From: Diaphorobacter ruginosibacter
Lineage (GTDB): Bacteria; Pseudomonadota; Gammaproteobacteria; Burkholderiales; Burkholderiaceae_C
DNA length: 64,000 bases
NCBI RefSeq assembly: GCF_014395975.1
Contig: NZ_CP060714.1
Location: forward strand, 3,906,001-3,970,000
Reading direction: 5' to 3'
In this document: positions 9,200 through 17,495 of the stretch, piece after piece
Layout: every line of letters starts with the position of its first letter
Position numbering within the stretch: the stretch's first letter is position 1
Position numbers and translations under genes: made by a program
Notes under the pieces: model-generated
What the model saw: the letters and a program-made list of their open reading frames with translations, nothing else
Databases searched by the model: none
Told to the model about the DNA's origin: nothing

Positions 9200-10911
9200 A
9201 AATCATTGCCCGAGACATTCCGCCGCGCGCCGTATGGGCGCTGGAACAGGCCGGGGTGCACCCGCTGCTCGCGCGGCTGTATGCGGCGCGCGGCGTCAGT
9301 TCGTGCGATGAGCTCGACGATGCGCTCGGGCGGCTGCTGCCCCCGGGTGGTCTGCGCGGCGTGCAGGAGGCCGCAGTGCTGCTGGCCGATGCCATCACGG
9401 CAGACAGGCGCATGGTCATCGTCGCCGACTACGACTGCGACGGCGCCACCGCCTGCGCTGTCGGCGTGCGGGGCCTGCGCATGCTGGGAGCGAGGCATGT
9501 GGACTATCTGGTGCCCGACCGCGTGGTCGACGGCTACGGCCTCACGCCGCCGATCGCGCGGCGCGTGCACGAGCGCCAGGCCGACCTGCTCATCACCGTC
9601 GACAACGGCATCGCCAGCGTCGAGGGCGTCGCCACGGCCAAGGCACTGGGCCTGTCGGTGCTGGTGACCGATCATCACCTGCCAGGGCCGCAGCTTCCGG
9701 AGGCCGATGCCATCGTCAACCCCAACCAGCCGGGGTGCGGCTTCGAGAGCAAATCCGCCGCCGGCGTAGGCGTGATGTTCTACGTGCTGATGGCGCTGCG
9801 CACCGAGCTGCGCGAGCGCGGCATCTTCGACAAGGCCACCCAGCCACGCCTCGAGCCCCTGCTGCCGCTGGTCGCACTGGGCACCGTGGCCGACGTGGTC
9901 AGGCTCGACAGCAACAACCGGCGGCTCGTGGCCCAGGGACTCAAGCGCATTCGCGGCGGGCACATGCCCGCCGGCGTGGCGGCCCTGTTCAAGGTGACAG
10001 GCCGCAAGCCCGAGGAGGCCACCACCTTCGACTTCGGCTTCGGCCTCGGGCCCCGCATCAATGCCGCGGGCCGCCTTGCCGACATGACGCTGGGCATCGA
10101 ATGCCTGCTCACCGATGATCCGGGCCGTGCCGCCGAACTGGCCGGCCAACTCGACGCGATCAACCGCGAGCGCCGCGAACTCGAGGGCGGCATGCGCGAG
10201 CAGGCCATGCTGATGGCCGAGACGCTGTTCGACGAAAGCGAGGAACCGCCGCCAGCGGTCAGCGTATTCGACCCCGACTTCCACGAAGGCGTGGTCGGCA
10301 TCGTCGCATCGCGCCTCAAAGACAAGCTGCATCGGCCGACCTTCGTGTTCGCCGCCAGCAGCGCGCCGGGCAAGGAGCACGAGCTCAAGGGCTCGGGCCG
10401 ATCGATCCCCGGCTTTCACCTGCGTGATGCGCTCGATCTGGTGGCCAAGCGCCATCCGGGAGTGCTGCTGAAGTTCGGCGGACACGCCATGGCCGCCGGC
10501 TGCACGGTGGCCGAGGAATTCTTCGATGTGTTCGAGCAGGCCTTCGCGCAGGTCGCGCAGGAGTGGCTCGACGCGTCCACGCTCACCCGCAAGCTGGAAA
10601 CCGACGGCCCCCTGGCCGCCGAATACTGCCGCGCCGAACTGGTCGACGTGCTGCATCGCGAGGTCTGGGGCCAGGGCTTCGCTCCTCCCACGTTCAGCGA
10701 GGAGGTCACGATCGTGAGCCAGCGGCTGGTCGGCGAGGCGAAGAACCACCTGTCGATCAAGCTCCTGCACCAGGGCCAGCCGATCGATGCCATCTGGTTC
10801 GGCCACACCGATCCGCTGCCCGCCCGGGCGGTGCTTGCCTTCCGGCTGGACGTGAACGAATGGCGCGGCGAACGCAAGGTGCAGTTCCTGGTCGAGGGGT
10901 TCGAGGGCTGA
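9196..10911 (+). CDS. recJ: Single-stranded-DNA-specific exonuclease RecJ
   Basis: A 571-residue DHH-family 5'-3' exonuclease that acts on single-stranded DNA in recombination and mismatch repair. Visible motifs are VADYDCDGATA (metal ligands), LITVDNGIASVEG, the DHH motif in VTDHHLPGPQ, GTVADVV and, in the DHHA1 region, GSGRSIPGFHLRDAL and KFGGHAMAAGCTV. Length is normal for RecJ. The ATG at 9196 overlaps the upstream stop by four bases and the protein begins MKIIARDIPPRAVW, so this start is preferred to any longer version. Confidence 0.96.
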   Translation: MKIIARDIPPRAVWALEQAGVHPLLARLYAARGVSSCDELDDALGRLLPPGGLRGVQEAAVLLADAITADRRMVIVADYDCDGATACAVGVRGLRMLGARHVDYLVPDRVVDGYGLTPPIARRVHERQADLLITVDNGIASVEGVATAKALGLSVLVTDHHLPGPQLPEADAIVNPNQPGCGFESKSAAGVGVMFYVLMALRTELRERGIFDKATQPRLEPLLPLVALGTVADVVRLDSNNRRLVAQGLKRIRGGHMPAGVAALFKVTGRKPEEATTFDFGFGLGPRINAAGRLADMTLGIECLLTDDPGRAAELAGQLDAINRERRELEGGMREQAMLMAETLFDESEEPPPAVSVFDPDFHEGVVGIVASRLKDKLHRPTFVFAASSAPGKEHELKGSGRSIPGFHLRDALDLVAKRHPGVLLKFGGHAMAAGCTVAEEFFDVFEQAFAQVAQEWLDASTLTRKLETDGPLAAEYCRAELVDVLHREVWGQGFAPPTFSEEVTIVSQRLVGEAKNHLSIKLLHQGQPIDAIWFGHTDPLPARAVLAFRLDVNEWRGERKVQFLVEGFEG

Positions 10912-11010
10912 CCCGGCCGGCAAACGTCTGCTTGCAATTTAAGCGGCCGATCACGGGCAAGGGACAACGAGGATGGTGCATGCAAGCCGATGCACCCATA
11001 AAATGGTTCC

Positions 11011-11907
11011 GTGTCTACTACCACTCCCACACCCTCCTCCTCCCAGCTCAACGCCGACCTGCACTGCCACTCCGTCGTGTCCGACGGCACCCTCACGCCC
11101 GAAGTGCTCGCCGAGCGGGCCAGCGCCAACGGGGTTCAGCTGTGGGCGCTGACGGACCATGACGAAATCGGTGGCCAGCACCGCGCACGCGCGGCTGCCC
11201 ATGCCAACGGCATGGACTATCTGACCGGCACCGAAATCTCCGTCACCTTTGCCGACAACACGGTACACATCGTCGGCCTTGGTTTCGACCCCGACGATGA
11301 GCAGCTCGCTCGCGGCCTGTCGCTCACCCGCGGCGGGCGCGGTGCCAGGGCGCAGGAAATATCAAGGCAGCTGGAGGAAGCGGGCATTCCCGGAGCCTAC
11401 GAAGGGGCGCTCAAGTACGTGGGCAACCCCGAGCTCATTTCACGCACGCACTTCGCCCGTTACCTGGTGGAGATCGGCGCCTGCCGTGACACCTCGGAAG
11501 TCTTCCGCCGCTTTCTTACCGAAGGCCATCCGGGCTTCGTGCCGCACCAGTGGGCGACCCTGGGCAACGCCGTGCGCTGGATCCGCGAGGCAGGCGGCAT
11601 GGCCGTGATCGCCCACCCGGCCCGCTACCGCTTCACGGCCAACGAGGAGTTCGCGCTGTTCTCCGAATTCAAGAAGCACGGCGGCGAGGGCGTCGAAGTG
11701 GTGACGGGCAGCCACACCCCCGCCGAATATGGCACCTATGCCGACATGGCCCTGGAATTCGGCCTTGCCGCCTCGCGCGGCAGCGACTTCCACAGCCCCG
11801 AGGAGTCCCACACCGACCTGGGCCAGCTTCCGCCGCTGCCCGAACGCCTCACACCCGTCTGGGACCTGCTCGCGCACCGCATCCAGCGCCGCGCTGCCCT
11901 CACCTGA
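11011..11907 (+). CDS. PHP domain phosphoesterase (3',5'-nucleoside bisphosphate phosphatase, YciV/Rnm type)
   Basis: A 298-residue PHP metallo-phosphoesterase. Metal ligands appear in NADLHCHSVVSDG (residues 14-26), ALTDHDEIGG, TGTEISV, ISRTHFARYLVE, MAVIAHPARY and RGSDFHSPEE. YciV/Rnm enzymes hydrolyse pAp and act as 5'-3' RNA exonucleases in 5S/23S rRNA maturation. The start is the GTG at 11011. The gene is followed 41 bases later by yciO, the same order as in many gamma- and beta-proteobacteria, which supports the YciV assignment. Confidence 0.88.
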   Translation: MSTTTPTPSSSQLNADLHCHSVVSDGTLTPEVLAERASANGVQLWALTDHDEIGGQHRARAAAHANGMDYLTGTEISVTFADNTVHIVGLGFDPDDEQLARGLSLTRGGRGARAQEISRQLEEAGIPGAYEGALKYVGNPELISRTHFARYLVEIGACRDTSEVFRRFLTEGHPGFVPHQWATLGNAVRWIREAGGMAVIAHPARYRFTANEEFALFSEFKKHGGEGVEVVTGSHTPAEYGTYADMALEFGLAASRGSDFHSPEESHTDLGQLPPLPERLTPVWDLLAHRIQRRAALT

Positions 11908-11948
11908 AGACCTCGTGCGCAGAGCACAGAAAGATTGACGGATACGCC

Positions 11949-12584
11949 ATGGCACAGTACTTCGAAGTCCACCCCGACAACCCACAGCCGCGCCTCGTGA
12001 AGCAGGCGGTCGCCATCCTGCAGGGTGGTGGCGTGATGGCCATCCCCACCGACTCCAGCTACGCGCTGGTCTGCCAGCTCGACGACACCAAGGCCGTGGA
12101 GCGCCTGCGCCGCATCCGCCAGATCGACGAAAAGCACCACCTGGCCCTGCTCTGCCGCGACCTGTCGGAACTCTCGAGCTACGCGCGCGTGGACAACCGC
12201 CAATACCGCCTGCTCAAGCAGGCGACGCCGGGGCCCTACACCTTCATCCTGGACGCCACCAAGGAGGTGCCGCGCCGCGTGAGCCATCCCCAGCGCAAGA
12301 CCATCGGCCTGCGCGTCCCCGACCGCAAGGGCACGCAGCTGCTGCTGGAAATGCTGGGCGCTCCCCTGATCGCGTCGACCTTCATCCCGCCGGGCGAGAC
12401 CGAACCCCTGAACGATCCCCAGGAGATCCGCGACCGCTTCGAGAAGCTGATCGACGGCGTGGTCGATGCAGGCCCCTGCCCCCACCAGCCTACCACCGTG
12501 GTGGACCTCACTCCCATGGAAAACGGCGGCGAAGCCATCGTGGTACGCGAAGGGCGTGGGTCTCTTGCAGCGCTGGGGTTGTGA
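11949..12584 (+). CDS. YciO/Sua5/YrdC family protein (threonylcarbamoyl-AMP synthase-like)
   Basis: A 211-residue protein of the YrdC fold. It starts MAQYFEVHPDNPQPR and shows the RNA/nucleotide-binding block GGGVMAIPTDSSYALVCQ, the KHHLALLCRDLSELS segment (in place of the KR.P..PL motif of TsaC), ATPGPYTFIL and RKTIGLRVPD. The pairing with the PHP gene argues for YciO rather than TsaC, the essential tRNA t6A synthase; YciO has weak or uncertain catalytic activity. It begins 41 bases after the PHP gene and is probably co-transcribed with it. Confidence 0.88.
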   Translation: MAQYFEVHPDNPQPRLVKQAVAILQGGGVMAIPTDSSYALVCQLDDTKAVERLRRIRQIDEKHHLALLCRDLSELSSYARVDNRQYRLLKQATPGPYTFILDATKEVPRRVSHPQRKTIGLRVPDRKGTQLLLEMLGAPLIASTFIPPGETEPLNDPQEIRDRFEKLIDGVVDAGPCPHQPTTVVDLTPMENGGEAIVVREGRGSLAALGL

Positions 12585-12666
12585 GCTTTTCTGGTCTCTT
12601 GTGTGCTGAAATTTTAGGGCGGAGGCCGGGACTGCCCCCACCCCGCCAGTCTGAGACAATACCCCC

Positions 12667-13338
12667 GTGGACGCCTCCAATCTCATCCAATCCATTCTCA
12701 TCTACGCCCTCCCGGTGCTCTTCGCCATCACGGTGCACGAGGCCGCGCACGGCTATGTAGCCCGCCATTTCGGCGACAACACCGCGCTCATGATGGGCCG
12801 GATCACGCTCAACCCCATCAAGCACATCGACCCCATCGGCACCATCCTGATGCCGCTGCTGCTGTACTTCTCCACCTCGGGGGCCTTCCTCTTCGGCTAC
12901 GCCAAGCCGGTTCCCGTGAACTTCTCGAACCTGCGCAATCCCAAGCGCGACATGATCTGGGTGGCGCTCGCCGGCCCCATGGTCAACTTCATCATGGCGA
13001 TTCTCTGGGCCGTGCTGCTGCTCCTGCTGCTGGGCTTTGGCGTGAACGAGCGCTTCTTCCTGGCCATGGCCAAGGCCGGCGTGTCGGTGAACCTCGTGAT
13101 GTGGGCCTTCAACCTGTTTCCGCTGCCACCGCTGGATGGTGGCCGCGTGCTCACCGGCCTGTTGCCCTGGAAGCAGGCGCACTGGCTGACGCGGCTCGAG
13201 CCCTACGGCTTCTTCATCGTGATGGGCCTCGTCCTCATGGGCGTGGTCAGCACGCTGTGGCTTCAGCCGCTGATGTCGGTCGGCTACAGCATCATCAACG
13301 TGCTGATGATCCCCTTGCGCGCCCTGCTGCTCGGCTGA
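12667..13338 (+). CDS. Site-2 protease family intramembrane metalloprotease (M50)
   Basis: A 223-residue polytopic membrane protein. The zinc motif HEAAH sits at residues 24-28 inside the first hydrophobic segment, and the third ligand is in PPLDGGRVL near residue 157. Further hydrophobic segments surround residues 95-125 and 175-215. It lacks PDZ or CBS domains, so it belongs to the short M50 group of unknown substrate rather than RseP. The start is the GTG at 12667, the only one giving a full first helix. It is followed 62 bases later by trpS, and the neighbouring yciO-protease-trpS order is seen in other Burkholderiales from memory. Confidence 0.9.
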   Translation: MDASNLIQSILIYALPVLFAITVHEAAHGYVARHFGDNTALMMGRITLNPIKHIDPIGTILMPLLLYFSTSGAFLFGYAKPVPVNFSNLRNPKRDMIWVALAGPMVNFIMAILWAVLLLLLLGFGVNERFFLAMAKAGVSVNLVMWAFNLFPLPPLDGGRVLTGLLPWKQAHWLTRLEPYGFFIVMGLVLMGVVSTLWLQPLMSVGYSIINVLMIPLRALLLG

Positions 13339-13400
13339 ACAAACGTCTGGGCCACCAGCGCGCCCCCAAAGAACCCTCATCCATTCTTCTGATTCTTTCC

Positions 13401-14699
13401 ATGTCTGCAACCCGCTTTCTCTCTGGCATCACTCCTTCCGGCACCCCGCACCTGGGCAACTACGCGGGCATGATCCGCCCGGCCATCCGCGCCAGCAAGG
13501 CACCGGGAGTGGAAAGCTACTATTTCCTCTCCGACTATCATGCGCTCATCAAGGCACAAGATCCCGAGCGTGTGCACCGCTCCACGCTGGAGATTGCCGC
13601 CACCTGGCTGGCCGCGGGCCTCAACCCGGAACATGTCACGTTCTACCGCCAGTCCGCCCTGCCCGAGATTCCCGAACTCACCTGGCTGCTCACCTGCGTG
13701 ACCGGCAAGGGCCTGCTTAATCGTGCCCACGCGTACAAGGCATCGGTCGACAAGAACGTCGAAGCAGGCCGCGAAACCGATGACGGCGTGACCGCCGGCC
13801 TGTTCATGTACCCGGTTCTGATGGCCGCCGACATCCTGATCTTCAATGCCCAGAAGGTTCCGGTCGGCCGCGACCAGATTCAGCACATCGAGATGGCGCG
13901 CGACATCGCATCGAGCTTCAACCATCTCTATGGGGAACACTTCACGCTGCCGGAAGCGGTCATCGAGGAAAGCGTTGCCACGCTCGCCGGCCTGGACGGC
14001 CGCAAGATGAGCAAGAGCTACGACAACACGATTCCGCTGTTCACCCCGCGCGATCAGCTCAAGAAGCTGGTCGGCAGCATCGTCACCGACTCGCGCATGC
14101 CAGGAGAGCCCAAGGAGGTCGAAGGCTCCGCGCTGTTCCAGATGTACCAGGCATTCGCCCTGCCCGAGGAGACCGAGGCCATGCGCAAGGCCTACGCCGA
14201 AGGCATTGCATGGGGTGACGCCAAGCAGATGCTGTATGAATGCATCGACCGCGAGGTCACGCCGATGCGCGCCACCTATGACGACCTGATGGCGAACCCC
14301 GAGAAGGTCGAGGCCGCGCTGGCGATCGGCGAGGAGCGCGCCAAGGCACATGCCGCCACCTTCCTCAAGGACCTGCGCAATGCCGTGGGCCTGCGTCGCC
14401 TGAGTGCCCCGGCCGTACGCAAGGCCGCGAAGGAAACCAAGGCCGCGCTCCCGAGCTTCAAGCAGTATCGGGAAGCCGACGGCAAGTTCTACTTCAAGCT
14501 GGTGGCCGCCGACGGCAGGCTGCTGCTGCAAAGCACGGGGTTCACAGCCCCCAAGGATGCGGGCCAGGCCATCGCGCAACTGCAGAAGCAGGGCTCCGCC
14601 GCATTGGCGGCCATCGCACCGCACCTGGTGCCTGTCCCGGGCATCGGGCCCGGGGATGTGGAGAACGCACTCCAGGCCCTGCTGGACGCTGCTGCCTGA
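13401..14699 (+). CDS. trpS: Tryptophan-tRNA ligase
   Basis: A 432-residue class I aminoacyl-tRNA synthetase that charges tRNA-Trp in the cytoplasm. The HIGH-like motif is PSGTPHLGNYAG near residues 12-23 and the KMSKS loop is LDGRKMSKSYDNT near 200-212. GRDQIQHIEMARDIA is the conserved middle block. At 432 residues it is longer than E. coli TrpS (334), with a C-terminal extension (SFKQYREADGKFYFKL) typical of the beta-proteobacterial form. The ATG at 13401 is chosen because MSATRFLSGITPSG aligns with the family start. A strong terminator follows. Confidence 0.95.
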   Translation: MSATRFLSGITPSGTPHLGNYAGMIRPAIRASKAPGVESYYFLSDYHALIKAQDPERVHRSTLEIAATWLAAGLNPEHVTFYRQSALPEIPELTWLLTCVTGKGLLNRAHAYKASVDKNVEAGRETDDGVTAGLFMYPVLMAADILIFNAQKVPVGRDQIQHIEMARDIASSFNHLYGEHFTLPEAVIEESVATLAGLDGRKMSKSYDNTIPLFTPRDQLKKLVGSIVTDSRMPGEPKEVEGSALFQMYQAFALPEETEAMRKAYAEGIAWGDAKQMLYECIDREVTPMRATYDDLMANPEKVEAALAIGEERAKAHAATFLKDLRNAVGLRRLSAPAVRKAAKETKAALPSFKQYREADGKFYFKLVAADGRLLLQSTGFTAPKDAGQAIAQLQKQGSAALAAIAPHLVPVPGIGPGDVENALQALLDAAA

Positions 14700-14728
14700 T
14701 TCGCTTTTCCGACTTCGTCTTGCACAAG

Positions 14729-14765
14729 AAAGAGCACCGTGATGACTGACAGGTGCTCTTTTTTC
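14729..14765 (+). terminator. Rho-independent terminator after trpS
   Basis: A perfect ten-base stem (AAAGAGCACC at 14729-14738 with GGTGCTCTTT at 14752-14761) and a 13-base loop run into a T tract. It closes the trpS transcription unit before the response regulator gene. Confidence 0.92.
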
Positions 14766-14929
14766 ATTGAAACTTGAGGCCCACAACCCCATTCAATCAA
14801 GCACTGGTCGAAGGGGCGGTAGAGTGCAGTTAACAAGTGTTAACCGGATCACACGATTGCGCACTGACGCAATCGGCTTCCTATACTCATGCCACCTTTT
14901 TCCCCAATGAATTGCCTGCAAGGATTTCC

Positions 14930-15643
14930 ATGCGCATTGTGGCTTTGGATGATGATGCCCTCCAGCTGGAGCTGTTCAAGCGTGCCATAACGGACATGGG
15001 GCACTCGTGCCATACGTATCAGACGGGCGCGGCCCTCATGAAGGACATGCGCCGCGATACGTTCGATCTGCTCCTGGTCGACTGGCACCTGCCGGACACC
15101 TCCGGACCCGAGGTTGTCCGCTGGGTACGCAAGCACGTGGGGCTTGACCTGCCCATTCTGTTCGTCACGAGTCGCCAGGAAGAGCGCGACATCGTGGAAG
15201 GCCTCGACTGCGGCGCCGATGACTTCATGGTCAAGCCGGTGCGTGTCGGCGAATTGACTGCGCGCGTCGGCGCGCTGCTGCGCCGCGCCTACCCGGCGGC
15301 TGTCAATGAAGTGCTGGAGTTCGGCCGCTACCGTTTCCTGCACGAGACGCGCACGCTCGAGATGGATGGCAAGCCCGTCGAGCTCAAGAACCGCGAGTAC
15401 GACCTGGCGCTGTTCCTGTTCCAGAACATGGGCCGGCTGCTCTCGCGCGACCATCTGCGCGAAATCATCTGGGGACAGACCAGCGATGTGATCTCGCGTT
15501 CGCTCGACACCCATATCTCCCGCCTTCGCAGCCAGCTCGACCTCCGGCCGGACAATGGCTTTATCGTGACAGCCGTATACGGAATGGGTTATCGTTTCGA
15601 GGCTGTCAAACCCAAGAGCGAAGACACTCTGATTCCTACGTAA
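14930..15643 (+). CDS. OmpR-family two-component response regulator
   Basis: A 237-residue regulator with an N-terminal receiver domain and a C-terminal winged-helix DNA-binding domain. The acidic pocket is Asp7-Asp9, the phosphorylation site is Asp51 (LLLVDWHLP), and Lys102 in MVKP completes the site. The output domain runs from about residue 130 to 230 and ends with the winged-helix segment DTHISRLRSQLDLRPDNGF then VYGMGYRFE. AAGGA stands five bases before the ATG at 14930. The exported FecR-like protein and CHASE2 kinase downstream make a likely three-gene signalling unit. Confidence 0.93.
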   Translation: MRIVALDDDALQLELFKRAITDMGHSCHTYQTGAALMKDMRRDTFDLLLVDWHLPDTSGPEVVRWVRKHVGLDLPILFVTSRQEERDIVEGLDCGADDFMVKPVRVGELTARVGALLRRAYPAAVNEVLEFGRYRFLHETRTLEMDGKPVELKNREYDLALFLFQNMGRLLSRDHLREIIWGQTSDVISRSLDTHISRLRSQLDLRPDNGFIVTAVYGMGYRFEAVKPKSEDTLIPT

Positions 15644-15752
15644 TCCGGAGGCTGCTTCCCCCAAAGGAACCCAACGCTCTGTAGGATTGGCGGGCCGACT
15701 GCGAAATAATGGCAGCGGCCGGTTATCACACGTTCGCCTGGGAGGAAGTACT

Positions 15753-17477
15753 GTGGCCCATCCGCTGCGCCGTTCGTCGCCGCATCTCTTCGCATTCGCT
15801 CTGGCTTCGGCCCTGGCGGTGCCATTGCCTGCCCACGCGGATTCCACCGCATTCATCAACCACAGGGTGATCCAGGGCGATACGCTGGAACGTCTCGCCG
15901 CGCAGTTCTACGGCGACGTGCATCTGTGGCAGCAGTTGCAGAAGTTCAACCAGGTTCCCGATCCCCGGCGCCTGCAGCCCGGTTCCACGCTGCGGATTCC
16001 CGTGAAATTCATGCCCGAGCAGGCGGCCGAGGTGAGCTTCGTGCAGGGCCAGGCCACGGTGACTCCATCGCGCGGCAGCCAGGAGGCGACTCCGCTGCAG
16101 GCCGGCCAGAAGCTGCAGGAAGGCGCAGCGATCAAGGTGGCGCCCGATTCGTTCGTCACCGTCAAGCTCGCCGACGGCACGATCATCCGCATCCAGGCCG
16201 AGTCCGACGTGCAGCTCAAGCAGCTGCGCCGCAAGGGCCGCAGCGGCAGCCTGCAGTCGGTGCTGGAGATGCAGCGCGGCAGCGTGAACTCCACGGTCGG
16301 CACCGAGCCCGATCCAACGCGCGGCTTCGAGGTTCGCACGCCCCAGGCCACCACCAGCGTGCGCGGCACCAGCTTTGAGATCGCCGTGACCGGCAGCGGC
16401 AAGGCAGTCACCTCGGTCACGCACGGCACGGTCGCGGTGCGCGCCGGCGACGCTTCCGCTGCAGCAGGAAAGCCGCGCCGCAGCCCTGCTGGAGCCCTCG
16501 TCACCGAAGGCCACGGCATCGCGGTGAGCAGCGATGGCGAGCTGGGCGATACCCGGGTGCTGCTGCCCTCCCCCGACCTGAACCAGATTCCCGCCACACT
16601 CGAGGATGCGAATTTCCTGAGCTTCGAGCTGCCGCCCATTCCCCAGGCCGACGCCTACTTCGTGCAGGTGGCCCGAGACGAGACCCTGTCGCAGGTGCTG
16701 CGCAGCGGTACATTCAAATCCTCTCAAGTACGCTTGAAAGGTATCGAGGACGGCGAGTACTACGTGGCCGCGCGCGCCATCGACGCCCAGGAACTGCCCG
16801 GCATGCCCGCGCTCCGCAAGATCAGGGTGAAGACCCAGCCACCTCCTCCGCTGTACCAGCAGCCCGCCCCCGGGGCAACCACCTCGCGTACCTCGGGGCA
16901 GTTGCTGTGCACTCGCGTGAGTGGTGCGCAAAGCTACCGCATCCAGGTCGCCGCCACGGTCGATGGCTTCGCCAAGCCCCTGCTCGACGAAGTGCGCACC
17001 GGCGAGTGCGACCTGCCGTTGACCGCGCTCGATCCAGGCAGCTACCAGTGGCGCGCGGCCAGCATCCGCACGCTCGCAGACGGCTCGCCCGACCAGGGCC
17101 CCTTCTCGATTCCGCAGGCGTTCAAGCTGGCCAACAGCCCCTCGGCGCTGGATGCATCCGCCCTGCAGTCCAGCAGCGACATGCCGGGCATTCACCTGCA
17201 ATGGCCGGGCGAACCCGGCCAGACCTACCGTATCCAGGTAGCGCGGACCGAGGACTTCGCCCAGCCCGTGATCGACGAGCGACTCGACAAGCCGCAGTGG
17301 AATTCCACCGCGCTGGAGCCCGGCGAGTATTTCGTACGCATCCAGACCCATGACTCGGCAACGGGACTGGAGAGCCCCTTCTCCGCCGCGCGGCAGGTGC
17401 GCGCTGCGGCCGAAGTGCAAAGCGGCTATGGCCTGCCTCTCACCTCGTCGGACGGCAAGCCGCTCAGGCGTCCCTGA
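15753..17477 (+). CDS. Exported LysM and FecR domain protein
   Basis: A 574-residue secreted or periplasmic protein. A signal peptide (FAFALASALAVPLPAHA) is followed by a LysM domain at about residues 37-82 (HRVIQGDTLERLAAQFYG), which binds peptidoglycan, then a FecR domain around residues 120-250 with GSVNSTVGTEP and TTSVRGTSFEI. The C-terminal half holds repeated fibronectin-like units with YRIQVA or YFVQVARDE at each start. The start is the GTG at 15753 with GGAGG seven bases upstream; the longer frame would put a charged stretch before the signal peptide. It lies between a response regulator and a CHASE2 kinase, so it is probably part of the sensing apparatus; in related loci such proteins are linked to the cell wall. 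Confidence 0.87.
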   Translation: MAHPLRRSSPHLFAFALASALAVPLPAHADSTAFINHRVIQGDTLERLAAQFYGDVHLWQQLQKFNQVPDPRRLQPGSTLRIPVKFMPEQAAEVSFVQGQATVTPSRGSQEATPLQAGQKLQEGAAIKVAPDSFVTVKLADGTIIRIQAESDVQLKQLRRKGRSGSLQSVLEMQRGSVNSTVGTEPDPTRGFEVRTPQATTSVRGTSFEIAVTGSGKAVTSVTHGTVAVRAGDASAAAGKPRRSPAGALVTEGHGIAVSSDGELGDTRVLLPSPDLNQIPATLEDANFLSFELPPIPQADAYFVQVARDETLSQVLRSGTFKSSQVRLKGIEDGEYYVAARAIDAQELPGMPALRKIRVKTQPPPPLYQQPAPGATTSRTSGQLLCTRVSGAQSYRIQVAATVDGFAKPLLDEVRTGECDLPLTALDPGSYQWRAASIRTLADGSPDQGPFSIPQAFKLANSPSALDASALQSSSDMPGIHLQWPGEPGQTYRIQVARTEDFAQPVIDERLDKPQWNSTALEPGEYFVRIQTHDSATGLESPFSAARQVRAAAEVQSGYGLPLTSSDGKPLRRP

Positions 17478-17495
17478 TCCCGGCAGCGCCAGCGC

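Noticed and set aside
8647..10923. A 758-codon minus-strand frame opposite recJ
   Set aside because: Antisense shadow of recJ and the gene before it.
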